NCBI GenBank assembly: GCA_045660245.1
Contig: JAZRDJ010000029.1
Span: forward strand, 1-23,327
Length of the DNA stretch: 23,327 nucleotides
Direction: 5' to 3'
Source of the DNA: RGIG3872 sp045660245
GTDB lineage: Bacteria > Bacillota > Clostridia > Christensenellales > UBA1242
Shown here: in pieces, positions 21,947 to 23,327 of the stretch
Layout of the letters: each line of letters begins with the position of its first letter
How positions within the stretch are numbered: position 1 is the first letter of the stretch
Program-made: the position numbers and the translations under genes
Notes under the pieces: generated by a model
Databases searched by the model: none
The model's input: only the letters and a program-made list of their open reading frames with translations
Told to the model about the DNA's origin: nothing

Positions 21947-23327
21947 CTACAAAAACATAATCAATATTCCAAGAGCAAAACAAACACAAAATGCCAATGC
22001 TTTTTTGATTTTTGATCCAAACGAAAATTCACTCACAGCCACCATGCCACCAAAAATCATGCACTCGAACCCACTCTTCGCCATGATTTGAAGGTTGTTC
22101 ACTGCAATGCCAGCAGACGCAACAGCCATGCCATTCACTGGCACCATCAAATATTCAAAAACCACCAAAACCCCAGAAATATTCGGTATTATGATAGACA
22201 TAATACTGAGCACAAAGAGTACCATGAAAGCAATGCTCGCAATCGGAATAACGACCATGTTCACAAACACAGAAAGGAGTGAAATCTTGCCAAAGATTGT
22301 GACAGACACCACACTCACCCCAATGCTTGCAGACAAACTGAGCGCAAGCGCACTTGCAAAAGGCTTGTACAAAAATTTCGCAAACAACCTTTCAAACCGC
22401 TTCATCAAAAAGATGATTGCAAACACCGCGCCAAAACTGAGCCTCAACCCGACATCAAACAAAGACAGCGGAGAAATGAACAAAATGATCATTAGCGCAA
22501 AACAGAGTGCCGACAAACTATCATACAACCTACCCCTGCACTTTGCAAAGAGCAAACATTCCGTCATGATGAATGCTCTGACCATTGATGGCGAGAACCC
22601 ACAAATCACCAAATACAAAATGAGAGAAATCGTGATCACAACAAAAGACACTTTGTCCTTGACCTTCAGAACTGAGAGCAAAAACGTGAGGAGCGTCACC
22701 ACAAAACCAACGTGCAAACCAGAAACTGCGAGCAAATGCGCCATGCCTGAATTTCTGTAGTTTTCCATGACGGAATCATTCATCATTGATTTGTCACCAA
22801 ACAACATGCCATATGCGACACCTGCACTTTCACTGCTCATTGAAGAAGATAAATTTTCTGCCAAAACGATCTTGATTTCCTCAAAAATTGACACCCGACT
22901 TTCACCCGTTGTTTCAATCGACTCATAGATCGAGCCTTTTGTGAAAATCCCATCAGTGAGCGAAGAAAAACCACTCTTGATCTCTGCCGAACTTTCCATC
23001 GAAATCGCATATAGATGCGCCTCAAACATCACAAAATCCCCAACGCGTAGTTTACTTTCTGTTACCTCGCCATAAACATATATCTTCGCCTTTCCATGAA
23101 TTGAAAAAGTTTCAGAATCTTTTTCAACCTCAAGATTATCTAGGACCAGAGAATAGTTGTCAAAATCGCTTTCAGGCGAGAGAATCGAAACAATCCTCGC
23201 CCGCACATCATATGTGCCGGCTTCAAACTTGTGAGAATTCACCCCACTAGCGCAAACAAAAACACTCGAAACTCCAACGAGCACCACACAAAAGAAAACA
23301 AAGACTCTTTTGAAAATCCGCTTGAAA
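21947..23327 (-). CDS. comEC: ComEC/Rec2-family DNA uptake channel, N-terminus outside the window
   Basis: This polytopic protein would carry single-stranded DNA across the membrane in natural transformation. The frame is open to the right edge; the first visible residues (FKRIFKRVFVFF, then CVVLVGVSSVFV) form a membrane helix. No ATG is visible at the edge and the start is probably outside. An extracytoplasmic domain follows, then the competence domain with the family signature YRNSGMAHLLAVSGLHVG and preceding YGMLFGDKS, then about eight hydrophobic segments to the C-terminus. The protein stops right after the membrane domain, so the C-terminal metallo-beta-lactamase-like domain found in Bacillus ComEC is absent. 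It lies 80 bp upstream of holA, the usual Bacillota order. No other competence genes are in the window. Confidence 0.9.
   Translation of the reverse strand, partial: FKRIFKRVFVFFCVVLVGVSSVFVCASGVNSHKFEAGTYDVRARIVSILSPESDFDNYSLVLDNLEVEKDSETFSIHGKAKIYVYGEVTESKLRVGDFVMFEAHLYAISMESSAEIKSGFSSLTDGIFTKGSIYESIETTGESRVSIFEEIKIVLAENLSSSMSSESAGVAYGMLFGDKSMMNDSVMENYRNSGMAHLLAVSGLHVGFVVTLLTFLLSVLKVKDKVSFVVITISLILYLVICGFSPSMVRAFIMTECLLFAKCRGRLYDSLSALCFALMIILFISPLSLFDVGLRLSFGAVFAIIFLMKRFERLFAKFLYKPFASALALSLSASIGVSVVSVTIFGKISLLSVFVNMVVIPIASIAFMVLFVLSIMSIIIPNISGVLVVFEYLMVPVNGMAVASAGIAVNNLQIMAKSGFECMIFGGMVAVSEFSFGSKIKKALAFCVCFALGILIMFL

Noticed and set aside
21867..21989. Extension of holA to the ATG at 21989
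   Set aside because: It would overlap comEC, include the predicted holA promoter, and add 41 residues unlike the family N-terminus; the GTG at 21866 has a ribosome site.
22095..22760. 221-codon plus-strand frame
   Set aside because: It lies wholly opposite comEC, whose family signature is clear; its Thr/Lys/Met-rich composition is that of an antisense shadow.

Overview
The window looks like chromosomal DNA from an AT-rich, Gram-positive-type bacterium, probably an uncultured Bacillota (Clostridia-like) lineage. The basis is canonical sigma-A-like promoters, strong Shine-Dalgarno sites, the Bacillota-type cluster comEC-holA-rpsT with murI beside it, and a secretion apparatus of the Gram-positive type. 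No tRNA, rRNA, CRISPR array, transposase, integrase, relaxase or obvious attachment site is visible. The lineage is an inference from gene content.

Positions 1-15375 hold a type IV secretion (T4SS) locus. Reading leftward on the minus strand: two small paralogous pilin-like proteins (13185-12886 and 12763-12437), a 2854-residue VirB6-like membrane protein (11879-3315), a VirB4 ATPase with a fused VirB3/PrgI-like N-terminus (3079-389), and the start of a second VirB6-like protein that leaves the window (337-1). Reading rightward from the same 213-bp divergent promoter region is the VirD4/TraG coupling ATPase (13399-15375). The giant VirB6-like protein is the most unusual object. It combines a conserved channel core with an insertion of about 1170 residues that is probably extracellular and contains a calcium-loop-like motif. 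It also has a Pro/Gly-rich linker and about 1200 residues of highly charged, largely helical sequence interrupted by a collagen-like Gly-X-Y stretch. Three leftward promoters in this locus share a TTTGTTTG-type element in the same register over the -35 box, and a perfect 11-bp inverted repeat lies between the divergent promoters, so the locus may be controlled as one regulon.

Positions 15376-17587 carry a membrane-anchored surface protein with Ig-like beta segments. It has its own near-consensus promoter placed so close to the ATG that the mRNA is predicted to be leaderless. It is bracketed by two rho-independent terminators.

Positions 17588-23327 are housekeeping: murI (glutamate racemase) and rpsT (S20) on the plus strand. 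Facing them on the minus strand are comEC (cut by the window edge, no metallo-beta-lactamase domain), holA (DNA polymerase III delta), an unrecognised polytopic membrane protein, and a membrane-anchored M28-like protein that appears to have lost catalytic residues. The last three are almost without gaps and look co-transcribed.

Together the left genes would build a T4SS conduit: pilins, channel proteins, an assembly ATPase and a substrate receptor ATPase. Without a relaxase or cell-wall hydrolase in view, the sequence cannot say whether it moves DNA (an integrated conjugative element) or proteins.
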